Below are positions 34,137-45,255 of a stretch of 64,000 nt of DNA, one piece after another. Below the pieces are notes generated by a model. It worked only from the letters and a program-made list of their open reading frames with translations, was not told the DNA's origin and made no database searches. The stretch is from positions 26,322,027-26,386,026 of the forward strand of contig CM035170.1 of the NCBI GenBank assembly GCA_020205615.1, read 5' to 3'. A program made the translations under genes and the position numbers. Within the stretch, counting starts at the first letter, position 1. Each line of letters opens with the position of its first letter. The stretch is from Panax quinquefolius. Lineage: Eukaryota > Streptophyta > Magnoliopsida > Apiales > Araliaceae.

Positions 34137-34829
34137 GGTAATGGAAAGAAAACAGGGGGAGAAAAATAAGGGAAAGTGACAATATGAAGTGAAAGGAAAA
34201 GCAGATGAATTTTAAGAGGGCAACATGGGAAATTTATAGGAAGGGAAAACAGATAATAAAGAAATAAAGGTAAAACCCATAGAAATTTAAGACGAAAAGA
34301 ACAAGTAAGCGCACCAAGTTTTTCTGAGTCACAAGTGCTGAAGGGGGAGAGGTATTAGTCAATTTATCGGTAACTTCAGGGCACTTAAGAGGAAGACGCA
34401 TCCCCGCTTTTTCTCTATCTTCATTGTATATTTGTGCCACAAGACTACAGTGGTATGGCCGTATAATGCCATTACTTTTTTGGATTCATGATGTGGTTTA
34501 TACATAATGATAACAAAATATATTTGGAGCTAATTTTAAAGTTGACCTTAGAACATGAGTTGGTGAGAAAATTGGCCTACCTAAACTTACAACTGTGGTG
34601 TACAAAAATTATTTTGTTTTCTTAGAATGTTTGGATTATTAAGAAAGCGGTTCATTTCCCTAATTAGGGTACTAGTGGTTGTGTTCCCCAACAAATTAAT
34701 TAACAGTTGATAATTTTATAACAATATTATGCTATATAATTCCCAAGAAAGAGGGGGCTTTCCGATAAGGATTTCTCCCTATTGGCGCGCAATTGGGTGA
34801 CCAAACTTCTCATTGACAGAACTTTTTAG
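34137..34829. other. TPP upstream region
   Basis: About 690 bp between the TATA box and the gypsy LTR fragment; likely the remaining host promoter. The 68-codon minus-strand frame at 34,234-34,440 has no recognisable domain and a hydrophobic tail from T-rich DNA; I do not call it a gene. No other feature is seen. Confidence 0.5.
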
Positions 34830-35337
34830 AGATTGTCAATATTGTAAATAATAATATGAATAACTTTGTCGTCTAAATTATTGATTTAATAATATAAAAT
34901 ATTATGCAGATGATATTGTGACAATAATTGAATCAATAATATGAAAGATATTATGCAACAATTACTGTAGCAATAATTGAGTATAACTGAGTGACTTCTC
35001 ACGTAAGCATCAATAATCAATACCGTGTAGTTCAACAGTTTAACGGTAAAACTTTCGCCATTATTTTTATAAAAAGATAATTCTGTCGTTTTCTAACTAC
35101 GACAATACTTCCGTTGTGGGGTCCACTAATGATTGTGCCAGTCGTAGGAATATTCCCTGTTAAAACAAATATTCCCCGACCAATCGAATATTATATAACC
35201 ACTTACTTACTTTGCAAAATTTGTAAATAATACCCACAACTATAACATTATATCAAATTCACACCTTAATATTCAAAAATATACTTTGAGAAAATTTAAT
35301 CTTTATTTATAAAAGTTGGGGTTTTACAGAGACAATG
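34830..35337 (-). repeat. Inverted fragment of the 11,629-14,030 LTR family
   Basis: Read on the minus strand from 35,337 it starts TGTAAAACCCCAAC, then follows the start of the plus-strand LTR at 11,629 (GTGTGAATTTGA, ATAGTTGTGGGTA, TTTTGCAAAGTA, TATTCGATTGG) as far as GGTATTGATTATTGATGCTT. The two copies are clearly diverged. No PPT adjoins it, so it is probably a truncated 5' LTR. Confidence 0.75.
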
Positions 35338-36240
35338 CAATTTTCCACTAAATCAAACTCATGAATTGAAGGATTGCATGAAGGTTAAGAGAGAGTTGTT
35401 AGATGTTAGTTGAAGGTCATCATAACCACCACTCCCCCAATAATCATCAGCTAGAAAGCTTGGAAGAAAAAGAAGAAAATAGGCCTTAGCCTTTATGTGA
35501 TTCATGTGACTGAGAAATGAGGTAATTGGACACTAATTTTGGGACAATTTCAAATACTCAACATTCTTGCAACACTTAAACCAATTCCTACTCTTATGTT
35601 ATATTTTATATACTTATTATTCATACATGGGCTATATCCTAATGTCACAATATAGTTTATATAATTAATATTTCAAGGTAGTAGATGTTATGCAACATAC
35701 ATATAATCTATGTACATTTTATTTTAATGTCTACCCAAATACATATTGTGATATACACATTTCATGATGTATTCATATCATATAGTTTCAATGAATCTTA
35801 ATATATGGTTACTATATATAGTATAGTCACATAAGTGTCGTATCTACACTATATAATATAGTTATATTCCATATATAAATAATATATTTAATTGTTGCAC
35901 ACTTGCATATGATAAATAATATAATCTTATTATATTAATAACTTACTTATTTTTTTATGTCAAATAAATAAAATATTCACTTCCTTGATTAATTAACACC
36001 AATATTAATTAATTAGTTTCCTCATTGATTAATGTAATTATGGATCTCTATAACCATTAATTATCTATATAATTCTTATTATATATATATATATATATAT
36101 ATATTGCTAACAATAATAATCATATGCCATTAATTAATTACCATTATCAATTAATCAATATTCTACAATAACCATTAACAATTAATATTAATTAATTGCT
36201 CACCTGAATAATTCCTTCGTTAGATTAATATCAACACAAC
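35338..36240. other. AT-rich non-coding stretch left of copy 2
   Basis: No gene. Many TA runs (e.g. 36,079-36,104). The last 120 bp resemble 48,545-48,625 on the other side of copy 2 (shared CAATTAATCAATATTCT, then AATTCNTTCGTTA), so part of this is probably LTR of the third chromovirus or a duplicated relative of it. Confidence 0.5.
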
Positions 36241-36245
36241 GTACT
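36241..36245. repeat. Target site duplication, left copy (GTACT)
   Basis: GTACT directly precedes the LTR start TGTGACACCC and is repeated at 48,263-48,267 after the other LTR end. Five base pairs is the normal Ty3/gypsy duplication length. Confidence 0.9.
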
Positions 36246-38512
36246 TGTGACACCCAAAATTCGGTACTTCATTCCCACAGGATTTGGTGCTTACTTAATA
36301 AAAAATATTCACATCTAACTACCCAAATATAATAAAATTAGATAATAAATCTTCCCATTAAAGGATTACATTAATAAAAATCTCTCAGGTTATCTAACCT
36401 TTAAATACAAACATTCATATGCGGAAAATTAAATAATCTTTATTACAATAATTCAAATAAAGTCTGAAAATAAAAATGTCAACATATTACAAGTCTTCAA
36501 TACTTGTTCATCTTTCCCTTTCCCTTACTGGTGATAAGTACGTCGATCTTCTCAACTTTAGCTGTAAGGTTATATAAGCAAGAGTGAGCAAACAAAGCTC
36601 ACTTGAAATAATAATGAATAAAATCTCTATAGCAATCGCCAAATAATAGGCTCAATACAACTGAACAATATGTTCTATCAACATTCTGAAATATATAACT
36701 GAGGGTCCTAAGACCAAGAACCATGTCCATAGTTATAAGTAATCTTTCAACTTTAACTTTAATAGTCCTAAGACTATAGGGACTCCTCGTACTTAGGGGA
36801 TCAAATTTCTTCGTATAATGTATTGTGCACAAACATGTCAACGCTAAATGTAAATTATCCCCAATAATAGGGTTGTTTATCTCAAGATTTAGAATACAAG
36901 TCCTCACCAAATTAAGTTTGGTTTGGATACATTTCAAGGTAATTTGGAATTCAACGATCATCAACTAAGGATTAGTTGAATAAAAAGTTTATAACGTTAT
37001 GCTATGGAATAATCATAACTGAATCGACATTGTAAATTAAGGTCATGCTTTAGGAATAATCTAATAGCATAAGTATTGAATAATATCACATACCTTACTT
37101 GAACAATATTAAGCTAAGGTTAAAAATCTTATCTGAAATTTAGTATGGAGCATGCATAATAAATAGTAAAAAACTTGCTCAATGTAACAGTAGGTTTAGC
37201 GAACTTGCTTAATCATAAGAATAAACTTGCACAATGTAATAATAATAGAACTAATTCAAAGTGTAAAATTAGAAAACTTGCTTAACTATAAACAAGTTAG
37301 AACAACTCAAAAATGATTAGAAGTCAAACTTGCTTGAATAACATTAGAATTAGAGTTTGCTCGAATAAAGATTAAGAATAAAAGAATTTGCTTTAAAGTA
37401 AGTAACTTGCTCAATGTAAAGAGGTAAGGTTTAGAAACTTGCCTCAAGCGTAAGCCATAATATTAAAACTCACGTTCACCTACACATTTTAGTGGAATCA
37501 CAATATCTATTAGACATGTTAACATCCATTTACCAAATAACACCATCTCTAGCTAAACTTGTTAATTTAGTAAAAATCTTATGCTACTATATAAATATCA
37601 GAAATTTCAAGTGTTAACCTTCACAACACATATTTATTAATCCTCGTGTACACTAATTTCTAACATATCGCATTCATTGTGTACACTAAGTCATAACATA
37701 ACGCGTTCGTAACTTTTTAATCATTTTTACAGCTTTGAATTTATCAATAACATATCACGGTTCTGTTTTAATCTTCTTACTACATGTTTGACACATTAAC
37801 ATAACCTTAGACCAAGTGGTAAGGGTACTCAAGATCTGCAAGAAAGAATGATCGATCAATGTCTATGATTGTGGTATGGGCAGCAAATACCGCCGCATAC
37901 ATAAAGCATGGGACCCAAGACAACGCCCCATTTCGCCTCGCATTTAGCATAGAATTTCTACCAAATCTTGTGTAACTGTAAACGTGATGAACAGTAGCTA
38001 TTTTTAGCCCAACTAACACGAATTTCACCCACAAAACAGTGAAATTAACATATACAATTGATATAAAACTATCATAAACATGTTTCCTCACATATTCATC
38101 AACATAGAACACTTTAACAACAACTTTAACTAATTCAAATCCTCAAATTCCATATTTTTATATTAAAATTCCATTTTTGAGTTCCTTCACAAAAATTAAC
38201 ACTGTAATCATAGTTCTACACCAAATCACTTCGTTCAAACTACGTTATCTTAGTTTCTTAATGGACTAGCATAATCAAAGCTCAATTTACAGTTTAACAT
38301 ACAAATTGACCACTAAAATTGGTACTTTTACAAGCCATATGAAATATATAAATAATGTCATTACTTTTCCTTCTTTTTAAACGAAATTAGCATACAATTC
38401 TTGTTCAAACACAAACTCTAATCATCACAACCACGTACAATCATAAGTAATCAACAGATAGCAAGAATTCAAAAAAATTGCATTCATAAAGTTTGAAGCT
38501 TCATGTAGAAAA

Positions 38513-38556
<44 letters not shown>

Positions 38557-39375
38557 TAGAAAAAATACCTTCAAATTGCTTGATAATTCTTGCTAAAACC
38601 ACCAAATTGTTTTGGAAATTCTTAGGTTTTCTCTCAATCTCTCCCTCTATCCTCTCTCAAGTTCTCTAGAGCTTTTCTTCTTAGGCCAAATAACAATTCA
38701 CGTAAAACTAATACACACTTAAACCGATAAAACATAATACATCTAATTATTAGAATATCGCCATAAATATAACGCTTAGGTTATAAATATATTGTATTTA
38801 TTATTTAATTTATTTTAATTGTTTTATTTAGATTATCTAAAATTCAAAAAGTAAAAATCCAAAAGCCATAAGGCTTTGTTTGGCAAAAAGTCTTTAAAAT
38901 AAAGACTTAATATTTTAAACCTTGTTTAGGTTAAATCAATTTAAAACTACTTTAATTATTTTAATAAATAATTTAGTTTATAATTTATAATCACATATTA
39001 TTTATTTGGATTTCCATATCCAACATTAATCAAATAAATTAATTACACATACTATATTTTAAATAAATATTCCACTTAAACAATTATCACAAAATTATAT
39101 TTTCATTATAATTTTATTTAAAAATTTAACATACCACTTTAATTTATTAAATTAAAACAACAATATAACATCTCATATTATATTACAACTCTCTAAATTA
39201 TAAATTAATTTTATTTAGAATATTATCTAATAAATTTAATTCATAAATATTTACTAATAATAACCACATCAATAAAATATTTATTTCATCAATTTCAACA
39301 ATAAACACATCAAATAAATATTTATATAATTCAATAAATATCTAATATTATAATTTAAAATTCTTAATTGTTACA
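36246..39375 (-). repeat. 3' LTR of copy 2
   Basis: TGTGACACCC to TTAATTGTTACA in + orientation. It contains a block of about 105 bp (about 36,627-36,730) absent from both 5' LTRs; the part of that block still inside the window is also present in the copy 1 3' LTR. TA microsatellite at 38,516-38,552. The minus-strand frames at 36,599-36,964 and 37,807-38,112 are chance frames in LTR. Confidence 0.93.
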
Positions 39376-39388
39376 TCCTTCCTCCTTA
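39376..39388 (-). promoter_or_regulatory. Polypurine tract, copy 2
   Basis: The minus strand reads TAAGGAGGAAGGA immediately before the LTR start TGTAACAA. Confidence 0.87.
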
Positions 39389-39486
39389 CAAGGATTCTCA
39401 TCCCCAAAATCCCTACTCAAACAATCAAATCGCCACATTCTTCCCTTCTTACAAAGATTTTGTCACCGTAATCAAGACACACATCA

Positions 39487-40850
39487 CTAAACAAATAACT
39501 CGTGGTAATTCTTCATCATTTCAGCTTCGAGTTCCCACGTAGCCTCTTCGACATTGTGGTTTCTCCATATTACCTTCACATAAGGTATCACTTTATTCCT
39601 GAGCACTTGTTCTTTCCTATCGACTATCCGGATAGAATCTCTTCATAAGATAAATCTTTACTAAAATCGCAATGGTTCATACTCGATCACATGCTTGTAA
39701 TCGGGTTTATATGGCCGCAACACCGACACATGAAAAATGTTGTGCACATGTTCTAATTCTGGAGGTAAAGCTACCTCATAAGCCACTTCTCCCACTCTTC
39801 GTAGTATCTCGAAAGGTCCAATAAACATTGGGTTGAGCTTTCCTTTCTTGCCAAAATGAATTTTCCCCTTCCAAGGAAAAACTTTTAGGAAAATGAAATT
39901 TTATGCTTCAAATTCGCGATTTCTACTTGTGTTGATCAAGATATTTCTTTTCTGTCTCGCGAAAGCTACTAATCTTGTTGTGATGAGTTTAACAACCTCA
40001 GCAGTTTGTTGAACCAGTTCTAGTCCTAATAGTTGGCGTTCATCGACTTCATCCCAGTACAACGGAGTTCTACACTCTCTGCCGTATAATGCTTCATAAA
40101 GCGGTATGTCGATGCTCGCATGGTAACTGTTGTTGTAGGCAAATTCCACCAATGGTAAATGTTCATCCTAGCTCCCTTTGAAGTCCATGATGCACGCTCT
40201 AAACATATCTTCTAACGTCTGGATTGTTCATTCGCTTTGCCCGTCGATTTGCAGATGATATGATATACCCATCCTCTGTTGCGTTCCCATGCATTCTTGC
40301 AGTTTCTTCCAATAATTTGATGTGAATCTCGGATCTCTATCTGATACTATTGACACTGGAACTCCATGTCTCGATACGATCTCTTTGACGTATAGTTTTC
40401 CAGCTGATAAAGATTAAATCTAATCTTTATGGGCAAAAAAGCGTGCTGATTTTGGTAATCTATCCACTATCACCCATATCGCATCGTATCCTTTCTGAGT
40501 TATTGGAAGACCTACAACAAAATCCATTGTGATATGCTCCCACTTCCATTCTAGTATTTCTAACGGCTGAAATAATCCACTAGCCTTTGATGCTTGGCCT
40601 TCACTCTCTGACATGTCAAGCACTTCGCAACGCATTCTGCAACGTCTCTCTTCATATTTGGCCACCAAAAATGTCGTCGCAAATTAGAATACATTTTTGT
40701 AATTCCCGGATGAATCGAATATCTTGTGCTATGAGCTTCTGTCAAGATTTCCTCCTTAACATCCTGTACTGATGGAACCCAAATTCGACCCTCAAATCTT
40801 AGCATTACATCAATATCAGCCTTATATTTCACCTCTTTACGCTCGACCAC
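39487..40850 (-). pseudogene. Integrase with chromodomain, copy 2, interrupted
   Basis: At 40,560-40,850 the minus strand gives the HHCC zinc domain (EEILTEAHSTRYSIHPG, HFWWPNMKRDVAECVAKC). At 40,420-40,668 it gives the core start ([18 protein letters not shown]). At 39,901-40,152 it gives FAYNNSYHASIDIPLYEALY with GRECRTP. The chromodomain with IWRNHNVEEATWE ends at a TAG at 39,487-39,489. Stops replace tryptophan before DEHLPLVEF and arginine in the SER-TIQ block, exactly as in copy 1. The chromodomain marks it as a chromovirus. Confidence 0.88.
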
Positions 40851-40880
40851 ACTTTCCTTTATTTTTTTGCATTCTTCATT

Positions 40881-41588
40881 CTATAGTTGTGCATACTTCA
40901 CCTTGTCCACCAAGTTTGGACTAGCTTCTATCTGGTACAATTTTTCATCGGATTCTTTTTGAAATTTGATTTCCAGCTCTAACCTTGCCATTGTTGAAAT
41001 GAGCTCCTCGTGGTTGGTTAATAACATCAACTTTTCTCTGCCTTTCCTACTCAAGGCATCCGCAACCACGTTTGCTTTGCCTGGATGATAAAAGATCTCA
41101 CAATCGTAATCTTTTATCAATTCCATCTATCTTCTTTGACGCATGTTCAGGTCCTTCTGAGTAAAAATATACCTCAGACTCTTATGGTTTGTGTAGATCT
41201 CACATTTTTCTCCATAGAGATAGTGTATCCATATCTTTAGAGCAAATACTACTGCAGCCAACTCTAAATCATGAGTCGGATACCCTTTCTCATAGTCCTT
41301 CAGCTGTCTTGATGCATATGCAATAACCTTGTCATTCTACATAAGAACACAACACAATCCTTTATGTGAGGCATCACTATACACCACAAAGTTTCCCGTA
41401 TTATCTAGTAATGACAACACATGTGCCACACTTAATTTCCTCTTCAAATCTTGAAAACTCTTTTCACACTTCTCCGTCCAAACAAATTTTACAGCTTTCC
41501 TTGTCAAATTTGTTAACGGAGTGGCTATCTTGGAAAAATCTTGAATAAACCGTCTATAATAACCGGTCAGTCCCAAGAAACTCCTCAC
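40881..41588 (-). pseudogene. RNase H, copy 2, interrupted
   Basis: The 41,337-41,588 frame covers the RT/RNase H connection and RNase H start ([36 protein letters not shown], with the first catalytic Asp). A stop follows where a codon was lost (shared with copy 1). The 40,881-41,126 frame has the domain end (MELIKDYDCEIFYHPGKANV, VADALSRK). Confidence 0.85.
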
Positions 41589-41606
41589 TTCCGACGGTAT
41601 TCTTGG

Positions 41607-42038
41607 TTATTCCCAATTCATTACGGCTTCAACTTTTGATGGATCCACTGAAATCCTATCTTTGTCAATCACATGCCCAAGAAATTGTACACGATCTATC
41701 CAAAATTCACACTTGGAGAATTTCGCGTACAACTTTTCCTTTCTTAGTGTTTCCAACGTTAAACGTAAATGTTCCACGTGTTCTTCTTGAGTTTTGGAAT
41801 ACACCAGAATGTCATCGATAAATACTACCACAAACTTGTCTAAGAATGGTTTAAACACCATGTTCATCAAATCCATGAATGCAGCAAGGGCGTTTGTCAA
41901 ACCAAAAGACATCACCAGAAACTCGTAATGTCCATACCAAGTTCTGAATGTCGTTCTAGGTATATCCTCCTTTCTTACCTTCAATTGGTGATATCCACTT
42001 CTCAAATCTATTTTTGAGAAGTATTTAGCACCCTTCAA
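41607..42038 (-). pseudogene. Reverse transcriptase catalytic part, copy 2
   Basis: An uninterrupted piece with [40 protein letters not shown] and the catalytic [11 protein letters not shown], then [18 protein letters not shown] stop in the linker at about 42,039 separates it from the RT N-terminal part, and another near 41,605 from RNase H. Both stops are also in copy 1. Confidence 0.88.
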
Positions 42039-42059
42039 TTAATCAAATAAGTCATCTAT

Positions 42060-42941
42060 TCATGGCAATAGATATTTATTCTTAATAGTGACTTTGTTTA
42101 ATTCTCTATAATCAATGCAAAGACGCATTGACCCATCCTTCTTCTCCATGAATAACACTGGCGCTCCCCACGGTGATACGTTTGGTGGAATATACTTCTT
42201 ATCTAATAGTTCTTGCAATTGTGCCATCAGTTCCTTCATCTCTACCGGAGTCATTCTATATGGGGCCTTCGATATCGGTGTTGTTCCTGGCGCTAAGTTG
42301 ATCACGAACTCAATCTCTCTGTCAGGCGAAAGTCTTGGCAAATCCTCCGGAAACACATCTATAAATTCCCTAACCATTGTTATCTCTTCCAGTTTCACAC
42401 CCTTCTTCTGAGTATCGACTATGTAAGCTAAATAACCCACACTGCCTTGACTCAACAACTTCTTGGCCTTCATAATCGTCAAACATCTCTTTTGTCTAGG
42501 AGATTTGCTACCATAGAAAACTACCTTTGACGAAGTCATAAGGTTTACACATTTCTTTTGGAAATCAATTACTGCTCCATAATTGAACAGCCAATCCATT
42601 CCCAAAATAACATCAAACTCTCCAAGTCTAATCAGAATTAAATCTACCATCATGATATTCCCCTTAATATTCACCCTACAGTTCATGTATACGAACCTAA
42701 CAGGAATTACTTCCCTATTCATAATTTCTATGTTTAAAGGGAAGTTCAATTCTTCACTAGGCAGTCCTAACTTCTTGGCAAATTCATTAGATATAAACGA
42801 GCAAGTAGCACCCGAATCAAATAATACATAAGCATCAATATCATTGATTGGGATAATACCTGACACCACATTCTTTGATTGCACAAAGATCTTGCATGCC
42901 ATCGTGTTGAAGGTTCTGGCTGTGGGTTTGTTTGATGCCAT
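42060..42941 (-). pseudogene. Aspartic protease and RT N-terminal part, copy 2
   Basis: A 293-codon open frame. The protease part has the active-site motif [12 protein letters not shown] and the flap-side ILGMDWL block. The RT start follows with [20 protein letters not shown] and [20 protein letters not shown]. The apparent ATG ([12 protein letters not shown]) lies inside the Gag-protease linker, so it is not a real start. This is the best preserved pol piece of the pair. Confidence 0.9.
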
Positions 42942-43002
42942 TGGTCCAGCAATGGCCCATGTACCACCACTGCTACCTCCCTTGATTCCTGCTGTCTCTC
43001 AA

Positions 43003-43990
43003 GCCTTCTTCTTAGGGCACTCACGAGAAAAGTGATCCTTGGACCCGCACGTGAAACAAACATTCTTCTTGGGTTGATTGCAATTTGTGGCGATGTGACC
43101 CTCCTGGCCACAGTTAAAGCATACTCATTTCCCCATTAAGAACACCCCCTTGTGAAACTTCCCACTTATAGCACATGCTTCGAACTTATTATTCTATTGG
43201 TTACCCTACTGAGTTCCAGCACCCACATTTCCATTCCACTTTCTCTTCAGGTTATTTTTACCATTTCCACTATCACCACTACCATTCTTAATCTCTACTT
43301 CATTCTTCTTCTTTTTCAGTTCTTGATTGAACTTTGTTACCACCTCGCCTCCACCGTCAGCTAGAATTGCCTTCTCCAATACCGCTGCGAATGTTTTCAG
43401 CTGGAACAGGGAGACCCTATTGTACAACCAGGGTTTCAGTCCATGTTCAAATCTCTTAGCCTTGCGTTCATCTGTGCTAACTTGATATGGCGCAAACCTC
43501 GCCAACTCGTTGAATTTTACGGTATATTCTGATACCGTCATCGTTCCCTGCTTCAGTTCTAAAAACTGCACTTGTAGCTGACTCTTCGAACTCTCTGGGA
43601 AATAAGTCTCAAAGAATATCTCCTTAAACCTATCCCAAGTCATAACCCATTGACCTCCTCGAGTTTTATTAGCCTGCCACCAATAATTAGCCTCTAATTT
43701 CAACATGAATATTGAAAAAGAAGTCTTCTGATCCTCCCCTACTCTCACAACATCGAATACTTTCTCTACCTTCATGATCCAGGTCTGTGCCTCAACTGGA
43801 TTCATGGACCCACAAAATTCTAGTGGTCCAACCACCTTGAAGTCCTTAAATGTTGTAGCTTGATTATGCTGTTGATTCTGCAGTGAACCCGTAGTAATGC
43901 CACCAGCTGCTGGACTGGGTTAGCATCAACATTGTCGTTATTGGTGGTTCTCTCAGCGGTTCTTTGTCGTGGTTGACGTCTTCGAGACAT
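43003..43990 (-). pseudogene. gag, copy 2, nearly intact with frame breaks
   Basis: The start ATG at 43,990 (MSRRRQPRQRTAERTTNN) is intact here and lost in copy 1. The frame breaks at about 43,860-43,900. The 43,206-43,835 frame carries the retrotransposon Gag domain (WIMKVEKVFDVVRVGE, MTWDRFKEIFFETYFPES, then KRFEHGLKPWLYNRVS). Two CCHC knuckles follow: CFNCGQEGHIATNC near 43,105 and CFTCGSKDHFSREC near 43,050. A stop lies between the Gag domain and the knuckles. Confidence 0.88.
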
Positions 43991-44256
43991 TTTCTGTTAA
44001 AATGCACTTATTAGATTATTACTCAATTTCTTTTAAGTATTTTCTACTTAGCTTGCATTTCATAAAAGAAATCATCACATGACACATAACACTTTGAATA
44101 AATTAAAAAATAACTTTTATTTATTCATAATCTTTTGAAAACATAAGAACAATAGCATCACCGCTATTTACATTACTTTCCCTAGCTACTAAAGTTTCAG
44201 GATAACATCATCATCATATCCCATAGGTTACCCAACACTTGGGATGTACATATTAA
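43991..44256. other. Spacer between upstream ORF and gag, copy 2
   Basis: AT-rich non-coding, nearly identical to 7,361-7,662. No shared reading frame. Confidence 0.6.
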
Positions 44257-45047
44257 TTAACATTTTATTAATCGCATAATGGTACATTCCTTACGATGTC
44301 CTACTAAGATACTTTGCATAGCCTTACGACGCTTTCCTCCATAATCCAAAACATTGTTCTCGCGATCTAATATGAATGATGGCAACATCTCGAATCGAAT
44401 TGGATAACCCATGACCCGATCTTGAGCTCGATTAATCACGGTGTGAATACATTATTCATCTCCTCCATCTTCATCGCTTTTTGTTTTTGCATCTCTTCTT
44501 CGCTATATCCCTACTCGTTGAAAAGCTTCCTCATATGCGCGTCTTGGCTCTTGCCTCTTTAGTAGATTCTTCTTTCAATTTTTGTCTTCAATTCTGCGAT
44601 CTCCTCTATCAATTGTTCTTTCTCTCTTCAGCGATGTGGGCCACCTTCTCTTGACATTAGTCAGACGTTCATCTCAATCTTGGATCTCATCGTCCTTCAG
44701 TGCCATCGAGGTCTATTGTTCAGCTACTATCTCTTACAACTCCTCGACGGTATCCTGAAGTTCAACATTGCAGTCGTAGACTTCATCGTACATACGAGCG
44801 TCTATCGAGCTCAGTTGAACTTCTTCCTCCTCGTCCCTCGTCGTCCTTATTCGACTATGGCAACTCAACGGGATCCTCTCATCATCCGCCTCCATCATCA
44901 TCATCCTCATCTTCAACCACTTTGACCAACGAGGTGACTCTCGTGGAAGTAGTTGTTCCCAAACCACCGAATGTCACGAGACTCCTCTTCTCTAGGCATC
45001 TGTGATCCTTCCTCCCTAGCCTGACTGGATTCTCCGACATTTGTCAT
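44257..45047 (-). pseudogene. Extra ORF upstream of gag, broken, copy 2
   Basis: The ATG at 45,047 corresponds to that at 8,411 in copy 1 and the opening residues match. One- and two-base indels then shift the frame, for example near 44,970. The conserved parts are an acidic run, a charged helical stretch, and a terminal block (NRAQDRVMGYPIRFEMLPSF) at 44,257-44,439. It lies 0.27 kb upstream of gag and 0.2 kb downstream of the LTR. The matching position and content in both copies show it is a component of this family. No recognised family. Confidence 0.55.
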
Positions 45048-45240
45048 TCTGACAACAAAATTTTACGTTTTAATTATTAATCATTACTACTCGACACTCA
45101 CGAGCACATAAGTTATAAACACATAAGCACATAAGTGTTTTATTAATTCTTCCTTAAAAATCGATAAGAGTTTATCACCACTATCTTTTCAAAGGTTACT
45201 TCCTAAGGCTTTTTCCCCCACCTAAGGTTCATAACCTTAA

Positions 45241-45252
45241 GCTTTGATACCA
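45241..45252 (-). promoter_or_regulatory. Primer binding site, copy 2
   Basis: The minus strand reads TGGTATCAAAGC 3 bp after the LTR end. It matches the initiator methionine tRNA complement at all but one position (A for G). Confidence 0.88.
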
Positions 45253-45255
45253 ACT

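Noticed and set aside
33883..34137. Plus-strand 84-codon frame over the TPP start
   Set aside because: It is the antisense shadow of TPP exon 1 and leader, with no own promoter or homology.
34234..34440. Minus-strand 68-codon frame upstream of TPP
   Set aside because: No recognisable domain, T-rich hydrophobic tail, and it lies upstream of the TPP TATA box.
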